NCBI RefSeq assembly: GCF_021341665.1
Contig: NZ_JAJTTH010000006.1
Span: 486,276-550,275 of the forward strand
From: Pseudomonas sp. Au-Pse12
GTDB taxonomy: Bacteria; Pseudomonadota; Gammaproteobacteria; Pseudomonadales; Pseudomonadaceae
Reading direction: 5' to 3'
DNA length: 64,000 bases
Shown: piece by piece, positions 1 to 8,228 of the stretch
Numbering within the stretch: position 1 is the first letter of the stretch
How the letters are laid out: the number at the start of each line of letters is the position of its first letter
Program-made: the position numbers and the translations under genes
The notes under the pieces: model-generated
Databases searched by the model: none
Seen by the model: only the letters and a program-made list of their open reading frames with translations
What the model was told of the DNA's origin: nothing

Positions 1-542
1 CAGGGCTTGGCGCCGAGGCAGGCGGCGGCCTCTTCCACTTCTCGGGGAATGTCCGCCAGCACCGGCTGCACCGTGCGCACCACGAACGGTAGGGTGACGA
101 AGGTCAGCGCCAGGGTGATGCCCAGGGGCGTGTAGGCAATCTTGAACCCCAGGTCGGTGGCGAACTGGCCCACCAGGCCGGTGGGCGCGTAGAGCGCGGT
201 CAGGGCGATGCCGGCCACGGCGGTGGGCAGGGCGAACGGCAGGTCGATCATGGCATCGATGATCTTGCGCCCGGGGAAGGTGTAACGCACCAGGACCCAG
301 GCCAGCAGGGTGCCGATGACGCCGTTGATGATGGCCGCGTACAACGCGGTGCCGAAACTCAGCTGGAGTGCGGCGAGCACCCGTGGCGCCGAAATGATTG
401 CCCAGAACTGTTCCCAGGTGAGTTGCGCGGCATGCACGAACATCGCTGCCAGGGGAATGAGCACAATCAGGCTGAGGTACACCAAGGTGTAGCCCAGCGT
501 CAGCCCGAAGCCGGGTATGACGGGGGAGATACGACGCGACAT
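1..542 (-). CDS. cysT: Sulfate/thiosulfate ABC transporter permease CysT (CysU), 3' part outside window
   Basis: An inner-membrane permease half of the sulfate/thiosulfate importer; it pairs with CysW and the ATPase CysA, which probably lie beyond the left edge. Reading the minus strand from an ATG at 542 gives MSRRISPVIPGFGLTLGYTL, the usual CysT start, then hydrophobic spans. After about residue 150 comes the stretch TLPFVVRTVQPVLADIPREV leading to EEAA, the EAA-type loop of binding-protein-dependent permeases that contacts the ATPase. About 180 codons are visible and the frame is open to base 1. It lies 154 nt downstream of sbp on the same strand, so it is probably in the same sulfur-starvation operon. 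Confidence 0.93.
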   Translation of the reverse strand, partial: MSRRISPVIPGFGLTLGYTLVYLSLIVLIPLAAMFVHAAQLTWEQFWAIISAPRVLAALQLSFGTALYAAIINGVIGTLLAWVLVRYTFPGRKIIDAMIDLPFALPTAVAGIALTALYAPTGLVGQFATDLGFKIAYTPLGITLALTFVTLPFVVRTVQPVLADIPREVEEAAACLGAKP

Positions 543-603
543 AAAAGTCCTTGGTTAACGGTACGGATACGCCAAACCCGCAACTGAATGCGGGCTCTGC
601 CTC

Positions 604-686
604 GTAGGCACCGGCTTGCCGGCGAAAGGCCTGCAAGTCGTGCATGGCCCTTCAGGGCGCCTTCGCTGGCCAGCCAGCCCCTACGG
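604..686. repeat. REP-type palindromic element
   Basis: Two inverted arms, one starting gtaggcaccggcttgccggc and the other ending in ccagcccctac, flank a short spacer between sbp and cysT. This is the common Pseudomonas repetitive extragenic palindrome. Within an operon such a structure could modulate the relative levels of sbp and cysT mRNA. Confidence 0.75.
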
Positions 687-696
687 AGGATTGGGC

Positions 697-1707
697 TTAT
701 TGGGCCGTGTAGATCTGATCGAACACACCACCGTCATTGAAGAATTTCGGTTGGGCAGTTTTCCAGCCGCCGAAGTCCTTGTCGATAGTCACCAGCTCCA
801 GTTTCGGGAACTGCTGGGCATATTTGGCGGCGATGTCCTTGTCCCGTGGGCGGTAGAAGTTCTTCGCGGCGATTTCCTGGCCGGCCGGGCTGTACAGGTG
901 CTTGAGGTAGGCCTCGGCGATTTCGGCATTGCCTTTCTTCTCGGCGTTCTTGTCCACCACCGCGACCGGAGGCTCGGCAAGGATCGACAGCGAAGGCACG
1001 ACGATGTCGAACTTGTCGGCGCCACCGTCTTCCTTGAGGGCCAGGAAGGCTTCGTTTTCCCAGGCCAGCAGCACGTCGCCCTGGCCGTTGTTGACGAAGG
1101 TGATGGTCGAGCCGCGAGCGCCGGTGTCCAGCACCGGTACGTGCTTGAACAGCTCCTTCACGTATTCCTGGGCCTTGGCCTCACTGCCGCCGGCCTTCAG
1201 GCCATAGGCCCAGGCGGCGAGGAAGTTCCAGCGCGCGCCGCCGGAGGTTTTCGGGTTCGGGGTGATCACCGAAACGTCTTTCTTGATCAGGTCGCCCCAG
1301 TCCTTGATGCCCTTGGGGTTGCCCTTGCGCACCAGGAACACGATGGTCGAGGTGTACGGGGTGCTGGCGTCGGGCAGGCGTTTTTGCCAGTCCGCCGGCA
1401 GGGTCTTGCCGAGCTTGGCGATTTCGTCGATGTCACCGGCCAGGGCCAGGGTCACCACGTCGGCGCGCAGGCCGTCGATCACCGCCCGGCCCTGTTTGCC
1501 GGAACCGCCGTGGGATTGCTGGATCTTCACGTTGTCGCCGGGATGCTCCTTCTTCCAGAAGCTGGTGAACTCGGCATTGTAGTCCTGGTACAGCTCGCGG
1601 GTCGGGTCATAGGACACGTTGAGCAGCTCGTAATCCTTGGCAACGGCGGAACCGGCAAAAACGGCGCTGGCGAGGGCGGCCAGGGCATAACGGCGAATCG
1701 ACGACAT
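697..1707 (-). CDS. sbp: Periplasmic sulfate-binding protein Sbp
   Basis: Periplasmic receptor that captures sulfate and delivers it to the CysTWA importer. The 336-residue product starts MSSIRRYALAALASAVFAGS followed by AVA, a Sec signal peptide cleaved near residue 23. The mature start KDYELLNVSYDPTRELYQ is the signature of the sulfate-binding family, and the phrase QSHGGSGKQGRAVIDGLRAD carries the glycine/serine ligand-binding loop. Length matches the family. It sits 158 nt downstream of oscA and upstream of cysT on the same strand. Sulfur-starvation control by CysB is expected from family knowledge but is not seen directly. Confidence 0.96.
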   Translation of the reverse strand: MSSIRRYALAALASAVFAGSAVAKDYELLNVSYDPTRELYQDYNAEFTSFWKKEHPGDNVKIQQSHGGSGKQGRAVIDGLRADVVTLALAGDIDEIAKLGKTLPADWQKRLPDASTPYTSTIVFLVRKGNPKGIKDWGDLIKKDVSVITPNPKTSGGARWNFLAAWAYGLKAGGSEAKAQEYVKELFKHVPVLDTGARGSTITFVNNGQGDVLLAWENEAFLALKEDGGADKFDIVVPSLSILAEPPVAVVDKNAEKKGNAEIAEAYLKHLYSPAGQEIAAKNFYRPRDKDIAAKYAQQFPKLELVTIDKDFGGWKTAQPKFFNDGGVFDQIYTAQ

Positions 1708-1835
1708 GGTGAAGCTCCTGAAATTTTTTAAGGTGCTGGCATTTTTCTTATGGCGATTTCAGCCCGCATTCGCAAAGGAACGCTGGGGTTCGTACTGGGG
1801 GGTCATGGATGACGCCCTCCGGTTGACCAGTCGGG

Positions 1836-1853
1836 CCTCTCGTTCACGAGAGG
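1836..1853. other. Perfect hairpin between oscA and sbp
   Basis: A 7-bp perfect stem (cctctcg / cgagagg) with a TTCA loop lies between oscA and sbp. There is no U-tract on either side, so it is more likely an mRNA processing or stability structure than an intrinsic terminator. Confidence 0.4.
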
Positions 1854-1865
1854 GTGACGCGGCGT

Positions 1866-2048
1866 TCAGCTGGGTTTGTTGCCGGGCTGCTGCAGACGGA
1901 ATTTTTCCTTGCGTTCGATCTGCACGACCTGGGCGTTGTGCACGGTGATTTCCACCGCACCGAAACGCAGGTCGCGCAGGGCGCTTTGAATTTCCCGCAA
2001 GATGGTTGCTTCGTCCTGGCCGTCAACGCTACGTAGAGATGCGCTCAT
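1866..2048 (-). CDS. oscA: OscA-type small protein (YezD / DUF2292 family)
   Basis: A 60-residue protein of the DUF2292 (YezD) family. The core LRFGAVEITVHNAQVVQIER is a compact strand-turn-strand segment shared by family members. In Pseudomonas the homologous gene upstream of sbp is oscA, needed for organosulfur use during sulfur limitation and linked to chromate tolerance. Its position immediately upstream of sbp on the same strand supports the name. A shorter ORF in another frame overlaps the gene and is a shadow. The molecular function is unknown; a small RNA- or protein-binding role is only a guess. Confidence 0.85.
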   Translation of the reverse strand: MSASLRSVDGQDEATILREIQSALRDLRFGAVEITVHNAQVVQIERKEKFRLQQPGNKPS

Positions 2049-2109
2049 GGTGCTGCTCCTGAGTGAGATGTGCCTGGCAGTGGCGGCACTGCTTGCGGCG
2101 TGGGAGCAA

Positions 2110-2180
2110 TAGTAGATAGGGGCAGATATTCTTAAAAATACTATTTAAGAATTTTTATATAACCAGAAAATATTATTCGA
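2110..2180 (-). promoter_or_regulatory. AT-rich leader upstream of oscA
   Basis: The stretch around 2130-2178 is strikingly AT-rich (runs such as ttaaaaatactatttaag) in an otherwise GC-rich neighbourhood and lies 70-130 nt upstream of the oscA start. It is the natural location for the oscA-sbp-cys promoter and for a CysB-type activator site. No exact -35/-10 assignment is made. Confidence 0.4.
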
Positions 2181-2196
2181 CCTGACAGCAGCTTAG

Positions 2197-2320
2197 CCCC
2201 TGTAGCCGCTGCCGAGCCTGCGAGGCTGCGACAAGGCCGTCAGGCCTTCAGCGGTCTACAACATTTGCGCCCGCGTTGCGGTCGTTCGCAGCTTCGCAGG
2301 CTCAGCAGCGGCTACAGGGG
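2197..2320. repeat. Long REP-like inverted repeat
   Basis: The arm cccctgtagccgctgccgag at 2197 is matched in inverted orientation by a segment ending gcggctacagggg at 2320. The arms are about 35 nt, with a central spacer containing a smaller hairpin. It lies between the convergently arranged ends of the oscA promoter region and the GGDEF/EAL gene and may act as a transcription barrier. Confidence 0.7.
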
Positions 2321-2321
2321 A

Positions 2322-4259
2322 TCAGCGGATGGCGGGGGCATTGCTCCAGTCGAGCTGCTCCGCCGGCATCGGCCGGCCGAACCAGTAGCCCTGGCCCAGG
2401 TCGCAAGCGTGCTCCAGGAGGAAACGTGCCTGCTCCATCTGTTCGATACCCTCGGCGTGCACCTGCATGCCCATGCTCTGGGCCAGGGCGATGATCACCC
2501 GGGAAATCGCCGCGTCATCTTCGTCAAATGGCAGGCCGGCGACAAAACCCTGGTCGATCTTGAGCTTCTGCACCGGCAGGCGCTTGAGCCGCAGCAACGA
2601 GGAATAGCCGGTGCCAAAGTCGTCGATGGCCAGGCGAATGCCCAGCTCGCGCAGGCGGTGCATCTGCTCCAGGGCCACTTCCGGATCATCCATCACCGCG
2701 CTCTCGGTGACTTCCAGCTCCAGGTAGGCCGGGTCCAGGCCGGTCTCGTGCAGCACCTGGGCCACCTGCTGGTACAGCTCGCTGCGGGCGAACAGGCGGG
2801 TCGAGACGTTCACCGCGATGAACGACAGCACCACGCCGTCGGCCTGCCACTGGCACATCTGCCGGCAGGCCTGTTGCATGACCCAGGCGTCGATCTCGGC
2901 AATCATCCCGGTGCGCTCGGCAATCGGGATGAACTCGGCCGGCGACACCAGCCCGCGCTCGGGATGCTCCCAGCGCACCAGCGCCTCGACACCGACCAGG
3001 CTGCTGGTCTGGAGGTCATGCACCGGCTGGTAGTAGACCCGCAGCTCCTGCTGGTCCAGGGCCCGGCGCAGCTCGAAGGCAATTTCCACACGCTGCTGCG
3101 CATGGGCGGTGAGTTCTTCGGTGTACAACGCGTAACCGTTGCGCCCGGCGCTCTTGGCCTTGAACAGTGCCGCGTCGGCGTTGCGCAGCAGCTGGCTGGC
3201 GCTCAGGGCGTCGCTGGGAAACAGGCTGATGCCGATGCTGGCGTTGATCACCATCTGCTGTTCACCGAGCTGGAAGGGCTCCTTGAGGCCATCGATGATG
3301 CGTTGGGCCAGGGCAGCGGCCTGCACCAGCTGCGGGCAGCTTTCGGCCAGCACGGCGAATTCGTCGCCCCCCAGGCGCGCCAGGGTAATCCCCGGGCCGA
3401 ACATTCCCCCCAGGCGCAGGGCGACGGCCTTGAGCAGTTGGTCGCCGACGTTGTGCCCCTGGCTGTCGTTGATCATCTTGAAGTGATCCAGGTCGATCAT
3501 CAGCAGGGCGCAGCCACGCTTGTGGATCTGCGCCGAGGCCAGGGCCTGCTCGGCGCGGTCGGTGAACAGCAAGCGGTTGGGCAGGTCGGTCAGCGGGTCG
3601 TGGTGGGCCAGGTGGGCCAGTTCGTGCTCGGAATCCTTGATCGCACTGATATCGGAAAACACCGCGACGTAATGGGTCAGCTCGCCCTGCTCATCACGGA
3701 TCGCGCGAATGGTCTGCCATTGCGGGTAGATCTCGCCGCTCTTGCGCCGGTTCCAGATTTCGCCACTCCATTCACCGGTTTTCTGCAGCGAGTCGAACAT
3801 CGCGCGGTAGAAGTCCGGCGAATGATGGCCGGACTTGAACAGGCTCGGCTGGTGGCCCAGCACCTCTTCGCTCTGGTAGCCGGTGATTTCGATAAAGGCA
3901 CGGTTGACGTGGACGATCTGCCCCTGGGTATCACTGACCAGTACCCCTTCGCGGGTGCAGTCGAACACCGCCGCGGCCTGGCGCAGGCGCTCGCGATCCT
4001 TCTGCTGGTGGCGCAGCCAGCGATCGGCCCCCAGCACACGCAGCAAACGGGCCCGAGCGAAGAAGATCAGCACCGCGCTGACCACCGCCCAGGCGTAGCC
4101 ACTGACCTTGTACCAGTGCGCCTGATCGGCAAATTCATCGAAGAAACTGCTCAGTAAATGATCACTGAACTGCAGCCAGATCAGGGATAGCAGCAGATAA
4201 AGCAGCGCGGCACGCAAGCCATTGCGATAAGAAACCGACATAAGTCCGTCTATTTCCAC
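2322..4259 (-). CDS. Membrane PAS-GGDEF-EAL cyclic-di-GMP protein (PipA-like phosphodiesterase)
   Basis: A 645-residue c-di-GMP turnover protein. Two membrane spans near residues 12-36 and 52-73 are followed by a PAS domain (about 90-210), a GGDEF domain (motif LGGDEF, about 215-380) and an EAL domain (about 385-640). The EAL domain has VEALVRW, the DDFGTGYSS loop and KIDQGF, so phosphodiesterase residues look intact. The usual RxxD inhibitory site five residues before GGDEF is absent, which suggests that GGDEF may act as a sensor or weak cyclase. The neighbourhood (sbp, oscA, desA) matches that of P. aeruginosa PA0285 (PipA). The gene is divergent from desA. Confidence 0.9.
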   Translation of the reverse strand: MEIDGLMSVSYRNGLRAALLYLLLSLIWLQFSDHLLSSFFDEFADQAHWYKVSGYAWAVVSAVLIFFARARLLRVLGADRWLRHQQKDRERLRQAAAVFDCTREGVLVSDTQGQIVHVNRAFIEITGYQSEEVLGHQPSLFKSGHHSPDFYRAMFDSLQKTGEWSGEIWNRRKSGEIYPQWQTIRAIRDEQGELTHYVAVFSDISAIKDSEHELAHLAHHDPLTDLPNRLLFTDRAEQALASAQIHKRGCALLMIDLDHFKMINDSQGHNVGDQLLKAVALRLGGMFGPGITLARLGGDEFAVLAESCPQLVQAAALAQRIIDGLKEPFQLGEQQMVINASIGISLFPSDALSASQLLRNADAALFKAKSAGRNGYALYTEELTAHAQQRVEIAFELRRALDQQELRVYYQPVHDLQTSSLVGVEALVRWEHPERGLVSPAEFIPIAERTGMIAEIDAWVMQQACRQMCQWQADGVVLSFIAVNVSTRLFARSELYQQVAQVLHETGLDPAYLELEVTESAVMDDPEVALEQMHRLRELGIRLAIDDFGTGYSSLLRLKRLPVQKLKIDQGFVAGLPFDEDDAAISRVIIALAQSMGMQVHAEGIEQMEQARFLLEHACDLGQGYWFGRPMPAEQLDWSNAPAIR

Positions 4260-4387
4260 ACGAAAAGTTCGGGATTATAGAGGAAGAAACATTCCGCCAC
4301 TCTTATCTGAAAGGGCGACTGGTTTTCTCAGTGGGCATGGTGATAATGCCGGAGCTGTTTTTTTCTTTATCGAGGGCCTTATCGCCT

Positions 4388-5572
4388 ATGTGGTATGAAG
4401 GTTTACTTGGCTTGTCCGCCTGGCAACTGGTGGCAGTCACTCTGCTGATGACCCACGTGACCATTGTCGCGGTCACCGTCTATCTGCATCGCTATTCCGC
4501 ACACCGTTCCCTGGAACTCAACGCCGGCCTGAAGCATTTCTTCCGCTTCTGGCTGTGGCTGACCACGGCGCAGAACACCCGCGAGTGGACCGCCATCCAC
4601 CGCAAGCACCACGCCAAGTGCGAGACCGTCGACGACCCTCACAGCCCGGTGATCAAGGGCCTGTCCACCGTGCTGCGCAAGGGCGCCGAGCTGTATCGCG
4701 AAGAGGCGAAAAACCCGGAAACCCTGCGCATCTATGGCAAGAACTGCCCGGAAGACTGGATCGAGCGCAACCTCTACAGCCGCTACAAGCTGGGCGGTAT
4801 CGCGCTGATGGCGGTCATCGACCTGCTGCTGTTCGGCACCATCGGCATCACCATCTGGGCCATCCAGATGATGTGGATTCCGTTCTGGGCCGCCGGGGTC
4901 ATCAATGGCCTGGGGCACGCCGTGGGCTACCGCAACTTCGAATGCCGCGACGCCGCCACCAACCTGGTGCCCTGGGGCATCATCGTCGGCGGTGAAGAAC
5001 TGCATAACAACCATCACACCTACCCCAACTCGGCCAAGCTTTCGGTGAAGAAGTGGGAGTTCGACCTGGGCTGGGCCTGGATCAAGGTCTTCAGCTTCCT
5101 GCGCCTGGCCAAGGTCCAGCGTGTGGCGCCGATCGCCCACCGGGTCGAAGGCAAGGGGCACCTGGACATGGACACCGCCATGGCCATCCTCAACAACCGG
5201 TTCCAGATCATGGCCCAGTACCGCAAGCTGGTGATCGGCCCGCTGGTGAAGCAGGAGCTGGCCAAGGTCGATCACTCGGTGCGCCACCAGTTCCACCGCG
5301 CCAAACGCCTGCTGTCCCGGGAAACCAGCTTGCTGGAAGACCGTCACCACCTGCGCATCCAGAACATGCTGGAACACAGCCAGGCCTTGAAGGTGATCTA
5401 CGAGAAGCGCCTGGCCCTGCAGCAGATCTGGGTCAAGACCAGCTCCAACGGCCACGACATGCTCGCGGCGATCAAGGATTGGGTGCACGAAGCCGAGGCC
5501 AGCGGCATTCAGTCGCTGCGCGATTTCGCCCACCAGTTGAAGACCTATTCCCTGCGCCCCAGCGCCGCCTGA
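4388..5572 (+). CDS. desA: Fatty acid delta-9 desaturase DesA
   Basis: Integral-membrane di-iron desaturase that introduces a double bond into phospholipid acyl chains to adjust membrane fluidity. The three histidine boxes are present: HRYSAH, HRKHH and HNNHH. Hydrophobic segments lie between the boxes. The chosen start (MWYEGLLGLSAW) gives 394 residues, the usual length, and has GAGG about 12 nt upstream; an in-frame ATG at 4331 would add 19 residues unlike the family. The C-terminal ~130 residues are charged and helical, typical for the Pseudomonas enzyme. Divergent from the GGDEF/EAL gene. Confidence 0.93.
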   Translation: MWYEGLLGLSAWQLVAVTLLMTHVTIVAVTVYLHRYSAHRSLELNAGLKHFFRFWLWLTTAQNTREWTAIHRKHHAKCETVDDPHSPVIKGLSTVLRKGAELYREEAKNPETLRIYGKNCPEDWIERNLYSRYKLGGIALMAVIDLLLFGTIGITIWAIQMMWIPFWAAGVINGLGHAVGYRNFECRDAATNLVPWGIIVGGEELHNNHHTYPNSAKLSVKKWEFDLGWAWIKVFSFLRLAKVQRVAPIAHRVEGKGHLDMDTAMAILNNRFQIMAQYRKLVIGPLVKQELAKVDHSVRHQFHRAKRLLSRETSLLEDRHHLRIQNMLEHSQALKVIYEKRLALQQIWVKTSSNGHDMLAAIKDWVHEAEASGIQSLRDFAHQLKTYSLRPSAA

Positions 5573-5577
5573 ACCTT

Positions 5578-5603
5578 GCCCCTCGCCACTACGGTGGCGA
5601 GGG
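5578..5603. other. Stem-loop downstream of desA
   Basis: Inverted repeat cccctcgccac / gtggcgaggg with a short loop, directly after the desA stop. No T-tract follows, so it may be a weak terminator or an mRNA 3'-end stabiliser. Confidence 0.4.
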
Positions 5604-5787
5604 CACGCCACCTGAAAGCGGGCCTCTGCGGCCCCTCTCGACCGTCCGGCGGGCGCTAGTGCTATCGCCATGACGGCTGGGAACTTAGCGTCCTTTCCCC
5701 TATCTCACACAACACTTCGCCACCCAGGCGGGCTTGGATGTGGCCGCTGCCCAACGGCGCGCGGCACGCCTTTTGAGATCTGTGCCG

Positions 5788-6780
5788 ATGGTCAACAAGA
5801 ACCCACATACTCCATCTTCGCTTCCCCAGTGGCCCGAGGCCGCACAAACCCTGATGGCCCTGATGCATGCCCAGGGTGAAGTCGCTCGCTTGACCGAACG
5901 CGAGCAGCTGTTCAGCTCATTGCTGGTCAGCGTCAACGCCGTGCTTTGGGCCTACGACTGGGACAGCCGCCAGGTGCTGTACGTCAGCCCGGCCTATGAA
6001 CGGATCTTCGGTCGCCCCGCAGGCCTGCTGCTGGCGGACTGCAACCAGTGGCGCGACAGCATCTACCCCGACGACCTGGAATACGCCGAGCGCAGCCTGG
6101 CCCAGGTCCTGGAAAAGGGCGCGGTGGAGGATCGCGAATACCGCATCATCGACGCTCAGGGCCAGGTACGCTGGCTCAGCGACAAGTGCTTCATCAACCG
6201 CAATGCCGAGCCCGGGCAACGGCTGATCGTGGTCGGCATCGCCGAAGACATCACCGAAAAGAAGCAGCTGGAAGCCGAGCTGCAGCGCCTGGCCACCACC
6301 GATGCGCTGACCCAGAGCAGCAACCGCCGGCACTTCTTCGAATGCGCCAACCGCGAGTTCGAGCAAGCGCGCCTGCAAGGCTCGCCCCTGGCCTTCCTGC
6401 TGCTGGATATCGATGACTTCAAAGTGATCAACGACACCTACGGCCACCCCGAAGGTGACATCGTCCTGCAGCGCATCGCCGAAAGCGGGCGCGCCGCACT
6501 GCGCCGTGGCGACCTGTTCGGGCGTATTGGTGGCGAGGAGTTTGCCGCGGTATTTCCCGGCTGCAACGCGGACATGGCACGCCAGGTGGCCGAACGCCTG
6601 CAACGGGAAATCCAGCGCCAGAGCTTCAGCCACCAGGGCCAGATCTTCAATATCACCGTCAGCCAGGGCCTGACGGGCCGGTTGGCGGAAGACCAGAGCC
6701 TGGACAGCCTGTTCGCCCGCGCCGACAGCGCCATGTATGAAGCCAAGCGCCAGGGCAAGAACCGCATCGTCAGCGGATAA
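5788..6780 (+). CDS. PAS-GGEEF diguanylate cyclase
   Basis: A soluble 330-residue protein that should make c-di-GMP from GTP. A PAS domain of the PAS_3 fold occupies about residues 45-165 (SVNAVLWAYDWDSRQVLYVS). A short coiled linker follows, then a GGDEF domain with the active signature RIGGEEF. An RRGD sequence exactly five residues before GGEEF gives an intact RxxD product-inhibition site. The start MVNKNPHTP was preferred; an in-frame ATG at 5734 would add 18 residues. The same gene order (desA then a PAS-GGDEF gene) occurs in P. aeruginosa (PA0286-PA0290 region). No transmembrane span is visible. Confidence 0.9.
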   Translation: MVNKNPHTPSSLPQWPEAAQTLMALMHAQGEVARLTEREQLFSSLLVSVNAVLWAYDWDSRQVLYVSPAYERIFGRPAGLLLADCNQWRDSIYPDDLEYAERSLAQVLEKGAVEDREYRIIDAQGQVRWLSDKCFINRNAEPGQRLIVVGIAEDITEKKQLEAELQRLATTDALTQSSNRRHFFECANREFEQARLQGSPLAFLLLDIDDFKVINDTYGHPEGDIVLQRIAESGRAALRRGDLFGRIGGEEFAAVFPGCNADMARQVAERLQREIQRQSFSHQGQIFNITVSQGLTGRLAEDQSLDSLFARADSAMYEAKRQGKNRIVSG

Positions 6781-6797
6781 ACCCGCGGGCCCCGCTT

Positions 6798-6866
6798 GTG
6801 GGAGCTGGCTTGCCAGCGAAGGCGGCCCCAAGGCTTGAAGGCTCGCCGGCAAGCGGGCTCCTGCGG
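6798..6866. repeat. REP-type palindromic element
   Basis: Inverted arms gtgggagctggcttgccagc and gctcgccggcaagcgggctc lie between the convergent ends of the diguanylate cyclase and HDOD genes. Typical Pseudomonas REP location and sequence. Confidence 0.75.
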
Positions 6867-6871
6867 CGGGC

Positions 6872-8086
6872 TCAGCCTTTGCGCAGTCGGGTCAGCTCCG
6901 GCAGGCCGATTTTCAGCAGCCGCGCGGTCTTGCTGCGCGCCAGCTCTTCGATGCCCTCATGCTCGGTCAACCGCGCCAGCTGCGTCGCCAGGTTCATCAC
7001 CAGCGCCTCGCGAGAATACACCCCACCACCCAACTGGTAGCTCGAGGCAATCAACTCCCGCAGTTCCAGGGGCATGCGCCAGCGGGTGCGCAGGGCCGAA
7101 CCGTAGGCCGCGCCAAAACGCTCCAGGGCATCGCCGATCTCTTCCTGGTCGTCGAGTTCGCCCCCTGCCTGTTTCCACTCCTGCAGGCAGCGCAGCAACG
7201 CCAGATCGCCCAGGCGATGCAACAGCCCGGCGCAGTAGCAACGCTCCTGGTCCAGGTCCAGCAGGCGCGCCAGGGTGCGGCCGTACTCCGCGGTATGCAG
7301 GGACAGCTCCCAATAGCGCTCGGCATAGTCGGCCAGCGCCGGATCGCTCAGGCGCGCGCTGCGCTTGAGGGTCAGACCGAGAATCAGGTTCATGCTCTGC
7401 CCGGTGCCCAGCCGGTGCAGGGCCTGGGACAGGGTCTGCACGCCGTCGCCGTGGTGCTGCGCGGCGCTGTTGGCGGCCGCGATCAGCACCGCGGTGACCT
7501 GCGGGTCCGTGCGCAGCTCCTCCTCCAACAGCTTGAGGTCCAGACCTTCAGGGTTGAGGCTGCGCTTGACCGCCAACTGCACGTCGGTCAGCAACGGCGC
7601 GCCGTCGGCGATCTCGCGCCGGCGTTCGAGAAAGCTCCACAGGCTCATGCCCGGGGCCAGGGCCGGCACCTCGCAGGAGACTTCCTGGCCGGCGTCCAGC
7701 AGCAGCCCCTGCAGGCGCTGGGTCAGGCCTTCCATGTTCAAGGGTTTGGTCAGGTAGGCGGTGGGGGCCAGGGGCAACGCTTCGCGCACGCTGGCACTGT
7801 CGTTGCGAGCGCTGAGCAGAATGAACGGCTGCAGCGGGTTGCGCTTGCGCTGGCGCACTGCACGCAACACCGAAAGGCCATCGATGCCCGGCAGCTCCCA
7901 GTCGACAATGATCAGGTCATAGGGCTTGGCGCTCAGCAGGTCCATGGCCTCCTGACCGTCGCCACACAGGTCCAGGCGCGCGTCACAGCGCACGTTGAGC
8001 AGCACTTGCTTGAGCAAATCGCGGGACCAGGGGTCAGCTTCGGCAATCAGCACGCGAGGTACAGCGGGTAGATCAACAGCGGTCAT
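6872..8086 (-). CDS. Response regulator with receiver and HDOD domains
   Basis: A 404-residue cytoplasmic signalling protein. The N-terminal receiver (about 10-130) has the acidic pocket, the phosphoacceptor in LIIVDWELPGIDG and the conserved lysine in YLTKPL. After a linker, residues ~185-390 form an HDOD domain, a catalytically inactive relative of HD phosphohydrolases used as a protein-interaction module in second-messenger signalling. No cognate kinase is adjacent. A GGGAG motif sits 8 nt before the start. Its position between the cyclase and gabT matches P. aeruginosa PA0267-like genes, so it is core genome. Confidence 0.9.
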   Translation of the reverse strand: MTAVDLPAVPRVLIAEADPWSRDLLKQVLLNVRCDARLDLCGDGQEAMDLLSAKPYDLIIVDWELPGIDGLSVLRAVRQRKRNPLQPFILLSARNDSASVREALPLAPTAYLTKPLNMEGLTQRLQGLLLDAGQEVSCEVPALAPGMSLWSFLERRREIADGAPLLTDVQLAVKRSLNPEGLDLKLLEEELRTDPQVTAVLIAAANSAAQHHGDGVQTLSQALHRLGTGQSMNLILGLTLKRSARLSDPALADYAERYWELSLHTAEYGRTLARLLDLDQERCYCAGLLHRLGDLALLRCLQEWKQAGGELDDQEEIGDALERFGAAYGSALRTRWRMPLELRELIASSYQLGGGVYSREALVMNLATQLARLTEHEGIEELARSKTARLLKIGLPELTRLRKG

Positions 8087-8174
8087 GCAGCACGCTCCCT
8101 AGACAATCCTTTGCACCTTAGTCAATGCGCGGGCTTCCATACAGCGCAAATCCCCTATGGACCGCCTGGGGATG

Positions 8175-8202
8175 AAAAAAACCCGCCGAAGCGGGTTTTT
8201 TT
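8175..8202. terminator. Bidirectional rho-independent terminator
   Basis: A-tract, then stem acccgc / gcgggt with loop CGAA, then T-tract, symmetrical for both strands. It lies just downstream... upstream of the HDOD gene promoter and past the 5' flank; on the minus strand it terminates gabT transcription. Confidence 0.9.
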
Positions 8203-8228
8203 GTCGATCAGGTCACAACAACCGCCAC

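Noticed and set aside
616..1731. Long plus-strand open frame opposite sbp
   Set aside because: Antisense shadow of a high-GC gene; the minus-strand frame encodes a textbook sulfate-binding protein.
5603..5787. Possible c-di-GMP riboswitch upstream of the diguanylate cyclase
   Set aside because: No GEMM consensus found; only a plain hairpin after desA.
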